Of a DNA stretch of 64,000 nucleotides, positions 61,072 through 64,000 are shown one piece after another (the first letter of the stretch is position 1; each line of letters opens with the position of its first letter). The translations under genes were made by a program, and so were the position numbers. The DNA lies in contig NZ_CP086727.1 of assembly GCF_020906275.1 (NCBI RefSeq), forward strand, positions 3,038,001 to 3,102,000. The letters run 5' to 3'. The notes under the pieces are model-generated. The model did not search any database, had not been told where the DNA came from, and saw nothing but the letters and a program-made list of their open reading frames with translations. Source of the DNA: Parasphingorhabdus litoris DSM 22379. GTDB lineage: Bacteria; Pseudomonadota; Alphaproteobacteria; Sphingomonadales; Sphingomonadaceae.

Positions 61072-62073
61072 ATGCGATTTTTTTCTGACAATGCGGCATC
61101 CGTCCATCCCAAGGTGATGGCGGCACTGACCGAAGCCAATGACCAGGACACCGCTTATGACGGCGATGCTCTGAGCGCACAGCTAAGCGGCGCGTTTTCT
61201 GATCTTTTTGAGACGAACGTAGAAGCTATGTGGGTGGCAACCGGCACGGCGGCTAACTCACTGGCATTGGCAGCTTTATGTCAGCCACATCAGGGCGTAA
61301 TCTGTCATGAAGAAGCGCATATTGAGCAGGATGAAGCTGGCGCGCCCGGCTTTTACACGGGTGGGGCTAAACTAATGCTGGCCAGTGGTGCAGGTGCCAA
61401 GCTTTCACCGGACACCATTGATACCATGTGTGCCGCCATTCGGGATGATGTGCACCAGGTGCAGCCCGCCGCCGTATCGATCACCAATGCATCGGAATAT
61501 GGCCTCGTCTATCGACCAGAGGAAGTCACAGCCGTCGCGGACGTTTGCAAAAAACGCGGCTTGGGGTTGCATATGGATGGCGCGCGCTTCGCCAACGCCA
61601 TTGCGACTCTGGATTGTCACCCGGCCGATGTCACTTGGAAGGCTGGCGTCGATGTGCTGAGCTTTGGTTTTGTCAAAAATGGCGGCATGGGCGCCGAAGC
61701 GTTAGTGTTCTTTGACAAGAATTTGTCATCGGAAACCCACTATCTCCGCAAACGTGCTGGCCATTTGCAATCCAAGGGGCGCTATCTTGCCGCGCAGATT
61801 TTGGCGATGCTGGACGGCGATCTGTGGCTCGACAATGCCCGTGCCGCCAATCAGGGCGCGCAGATCATCGCTGAGGCAGCGGGCGAGCGATTGCTTTATC
61901 CGGTCGAGGCGAACGAAATATTCATCACCCTATCCGCAAGCGAAGCGGAAACGCTTCGTCGGGCCGGGTTTGATTTTTACGACTGGGGAGAGGGGCAAGC
62001 ACGGCTGGTGACCAGCTGGAACCAAAGTGCGGAAGATATTCGCCCGCTGGCAGAGGCTATCGGAGCCTTATGA
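61072..62073 (+). CDS. ltaE: Low-specificity L-threonine aldolase / beta-eliminating lyase family
   Basis: A 333-residue PLP enzyme: FFSDNAASVHPKVMAAL at the start, WVATGTAANSLALAAL, HEEAHIEQDEAGAP, HMDGARFANA and the PLP lysine in LSFGFVKNGGMGAEALVF. It splits threonine or allo-threonine into glycine and acetaldehyde. The gene symbol is used by family. The EamA gene overlaps its stop by four bases (ATGA), suggesting amino-acid or metabolite export is linked to it. Confidence 0.86.
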   Translation: MRFFSDNAASVHPKVMAALTEANDQDTAYDGDALSAQLSGAFSDLFETNVEAMWVATGTAANSLALAALCQPHQGVICHEEAHIEQDEAGAPGFYTGGAKLMLASGAGAKLSPDTIDTMCAAIRDDVHQVQPAAVSITNASEYGLVYRPEEVTAVADVCKKRGLGLHMDGARFANAIATLDCHPADVTWKAGVDVLSFGFVKNGGMGAEALVFFDKNLSSETHYLRKRAGHLQSKGRYLAAQILAMLDGDLWLDNARAANQGAQIIAEAAGERLLYPVEANEIFITLSASEAETLRRAGFDFYDWGEGQARLVTSWNQSAEDIRPLAEAIGAL

Positions 62074-62996
62074 ACGCACAGCCCAGCGGCGAACCAAGTT
62101 TATTGGCGCCGCGCATATTACTCCCTTTTCTTTTGGTCTCGCTGATCTGGGGATCGACCTGGCTGGTCATCAAGGACCAGATTTCCGAGGTGCCGCCAAG
62201 CTGGTCCGTCAGCTATCGCTTCGTCATCGCATCACTGGCGATGTTCGCGCTAGTTGGTTTCAAACGATTACCCTTCCGCTTGGGCGCAAAGGGTCAGTTT
62301 TGGGCCATTTTGATCGGCGTCGCGCAATTTTCATTCAATTTCAATTTTGTCTATTATGCGGAACTATACATTACATCCGGTCTGGTTGCGGTTCTATTTG
62401 CGCTGCTGATGGTGCCCAATGCCTTATTGGGGCGGATCTTTCTGGGACAACAGATTAACGGCGCTTTCATGGCAGGATCCGCCATTGCAGCAGTCGGGAT
62501 CGCGCTGCTCTTCTGGCATGAATATGAAAGCTCACCGGCCACGCTTGCGGATGTCTTATTGGGTGTGGCGCTGACGGTCGCTGGCATTTTGTCCGCCTCG
62601 ATTGCCAATGTGATGCAAGCCTTGCCAAAGCTGAAAAGCTACCCGATTCTGACGCTACTGGCTTGGGCTATGTTCTGGGGCGCGGCGATCAATATATTGC
62701 TGTCATGGGTTACGGCGGGACCACCGGTTGTCGAAATGCGGGCGGCCTATTTTGGCGGTATCATCTATCTCGCCATTGTCGGTTCGGTCATCACCTTCCC
62801 GCTCTATTTTTCGCTTCTGCGCGAAATTGGTGCGGGTAAAGCGGCTTACTCCAGTGTGCTCGTGCCAATTGTTGCGATGATATTATCCACGCTTTTTGAA
62901 GGTTATGTCTGGACCGCATTGCCGGCGTCTGGAGCACTTTTGGCGATGGCGGGACTGCTAGTGGCATTGCGCTCACGCAAGCCCAAGGCAAAATGA
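62070..62996 (+). CDS. EamA/DMT family transporter
   Basis: A 308-residue protein with ten hydrophobic helices in two EamA repeats. FLLVSLIWGSTWLVIKDQISEVPPSWSVSYRF is the classic start, and the second repeat has ITFPLYFSLLREIGAGKAAYSSVLVPIVAMILSTLFEGY. DMT transporters export metabolites such as amino acids, purines or drugs. Coupled to the threonine aldolase-like gene by an ATGA overlap. Substrate unknown. Confidence 0.9.
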   Translation: MNAQPSGEPSLLAPRILLPFLLVSLIWGSTWLVIKDQISEVPPSWSVSYRFVIASLAMFALVGFKRLPFRLGAKGQFWAILIGVAQFSFNFNFVYYAELYITSGLVAVLFALLMVPNALLGRIFLGQQINGAFMAGSAIAAVGIALLFWHEYESSPATLADVLLGVALTVAGILSASIANVMQALPKLKSYPILTLLAWAMFWGAAINILLSWVTAGPPVVEMRAAYFGGIIYLAIVGSVITFPLYFSLLREIGAGKAAYSSVLVPIVAMILSTLFEGYVWTALPASGALLAMAGLLVALRSRKPKAK

Positions 62997-63059
62997 CTGC
63001 GGCTGTTGATACGGCAATTGATTCCAGATTGATTCAATCACCTGCCTTAGCTCGTCAAC

Positions 63060-64000
63060 CTAGTTTAAATTTGCATCTGAGGTAACGCTCACGCAAGTGC
63101 CCTTGCCGCGCTCAGAGATGACTTCAATGCGCAGCTGGTTTTGTTTGGCTAGTTCATGGCATATCGCGAGACCCAATCCTTCGCCAATTGAATCGCTACT
63201 TTTTTGATAGGCGGATTGAAACCGGATAATCTCCTCGTCCGACATTCCTGGACCACTGTCCAACACCATGATCGAAAAACCGTCCGTGCGTCTCCTTGCT
63301 CCCACTAACACCTTCCCGGTCACGGTATATTTAATGGCGTTAGAAACAAGATTGCTGACCATCCGCATCAAGACGAGCGGAGGAACCGAAGTTTCGACAC
63401 TGCTGTCTACGATATGTAGCTGGAGTCCCTTCGATATTGCTTCTTCGTTGAACATTTGACTGACGGTCTGGAATATCATCGAAAGGGGATAAGCCTCGCC
63501 TGAATATTCTGGTTCATGGGTCGCCGGCACAGCTGGATCTGGCCGACTTTCAACCAGATAATCACCTGAAAGGGATTCCAGATAATCAAGAGCCTCGCGA
63601 AAACTCTTCTCCGTATCATCACCCATATTGGCTGACGCAGCATCCAGACTCATACGCAGGCTGCTGAGCGGCTGTCTTATGTCGTGGGATGCGCTAGCAA
63701 GCTGGCGCTGGCGCAGTGCAGCTTGATCGCGCGCACGGGAATAGTTTTTCTCCGCCTCCAATAGGCGCTGACTTTTTTCAGCATCTTCTTTGAGAATACG
63801 AATTTTTTCCTCTTGTGCCCGATCATGCTCCCTGCGCAGAGAAAAAATGCCATAAGTCAGCCCCAGCATGACCAATGTTCCGATCACAATGAATGTCGTT
63901 TTGGCAAAATTGCGCAGGACGATCTGGTTTTCCAGGTAACCGCTGAACATCAATGTGGCATAGATCAGAAACGCGATAAAAATGATGATCAGTCCAGCCC
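63060..64000 (-). CDS. Sensor histidine kinase, C-terminal part
   Basis: The frame is open to the right edge, so the N-terminus is missing. Visible: two hydrophobic segments (the first ending at IYATLMMFSGY, the second at about 14-35 of the visible frame, TTFIVIGTLVMLGLTYGIF), a coiled-coil region, the phospho-acceptor ASHDIRQPLSSLRMSL, N-box VSNLVSNAIKYT, and the ATP-lid glycines VLDSGPGMS and GEGLGLAI. It is a membrane kinase of a two-component system; the partner is outside the window. The S-H-D-I-R-Q-P form of the H-box is common in hybrid-type kinases. Confidence 0.87.
   Translation of the reverse strand, partial: AGLIIIFIAFLIYATLMFSGYLENQIVLRNFAKTTFIVIGTLVMLGLTYGIFSLRREHDRAQEEKIRILKEDAEKSQRLLEAEKNYSRARDQAALRQRQLASASHDIRQPLSSLRMSLDAASANMGDDTEKSFREALDYLESLSGDYLVESRPDPAVPATHEPEYSGEAYPLSMIFQTVSQMFNEEAISKGLQLHIVDSSVETSVPPLVLMRMVSNLVSNAIKYTVTGKVLVGARRRTDGFSIMVLDSGPGMSDEEIIRFQSAYQKSSDSIGEGLGLAICHELAKQNQLRIEVISERGKGTCVSVTSDANLN

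Overview
The window looks like chromosomal DNA of an alphaproteobacterium, most likely a sphingomonad (Sphingopyxis/Sphingorhabdus/Parasphingorhabdus-like). This rests on gene families and order: a complete Rhodobacter-type gene transfer agent (GTA) structural cluster, an Mla-type lipid transport operon with a STAS-fused permease, a DUF1285-NudL-CCA operon, a purC/purS/purQ locus and many families common in sphingomonads. No lineage was confirmed by a search.

Layout. 1-18953 is housekeeping and metabolism: 5' part of glnD, an acyl-CoA synthetase, lgt with a MidA-like methyltransferase, an mlaE-mlaF-mlaD-lipoprotein operon, a HAD phosphatase, a cystathionine gamma-synthase family enzyme, a DASS anion transporter, the YfiH/PgeF-like enzyme coupled to pepN, an epimerase-like protein, a renalase-like flavoprotein, a DCC1 thiol oxidoreductase, DUF427 and an ABC1/UbiB-like kinase. 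19014-36211 is the GTA-type cluster: promoter, TerS, TerL, portal, DUF6127-like, protease, capsid, connector and head-closure proteins, tail terminator, tail tube, two tail assembly proteins, a short tape measure, an enlarged DUF2460 protein, DUF2163, an NlpC/P60 peptidase, the tail-tip protein and a DUF2793 protein. There is no integrase, repressor, replication or lysis module, so this is GTA-like rather than an ordinary prophage.

The GTA cluster is unusual in four ways. Four copies (A-D) of a 206-230 bp inverted-repeat element and three REPIN-like doublets of three sequence types lie at its gene junctions. Three coding sequences are remodelled by these repeats: the protease C-terminus, the DUF3168 stop codon and the N-terminus of a tail chaperone. 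A signal-peptide-bearing gene lies antisense between protease and capsid. The gp12 homologue carries about 573 extra N-terminal residues, and the canonical 212-residue gp12 keeps its own Shine-Dalgarno and ATG inside the long frame.

36212-52837: a polyproline-linker OmpA protein, a stand-alone AHH-type nuclease candidate, purQ and purS, then a Slam outer-membrane translocator with a TbpB-like surface lipoprotein lying between purS and purC. DUF4349, an NTF2-like protein, parC, a bdcR/bdcA-like divergent pair with a visible operator, an SDR/NTF2 pair, cca-nudL-DUF1285 and a GNAT follow. 52838-64000: DUF1499, a PQQ-type sugar dehydrogenase lipoprotein, an ICMT-like membrane methyltransferase, tag, a photolyase-like protein whose alpha/beta domain follows instead of precedes its FAD domain, a tiny HTH protein coupled to it, a GGDEF-EAL protein, threonine aldolase, an EamA transporter and the 3' part of a histidine kinase gene.

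No tRNA, rRNA, CRISPR array, insertion sequence or riboswitch was recognised. Family names come from recognising motifs and gene order by eye; none was checked against a database.
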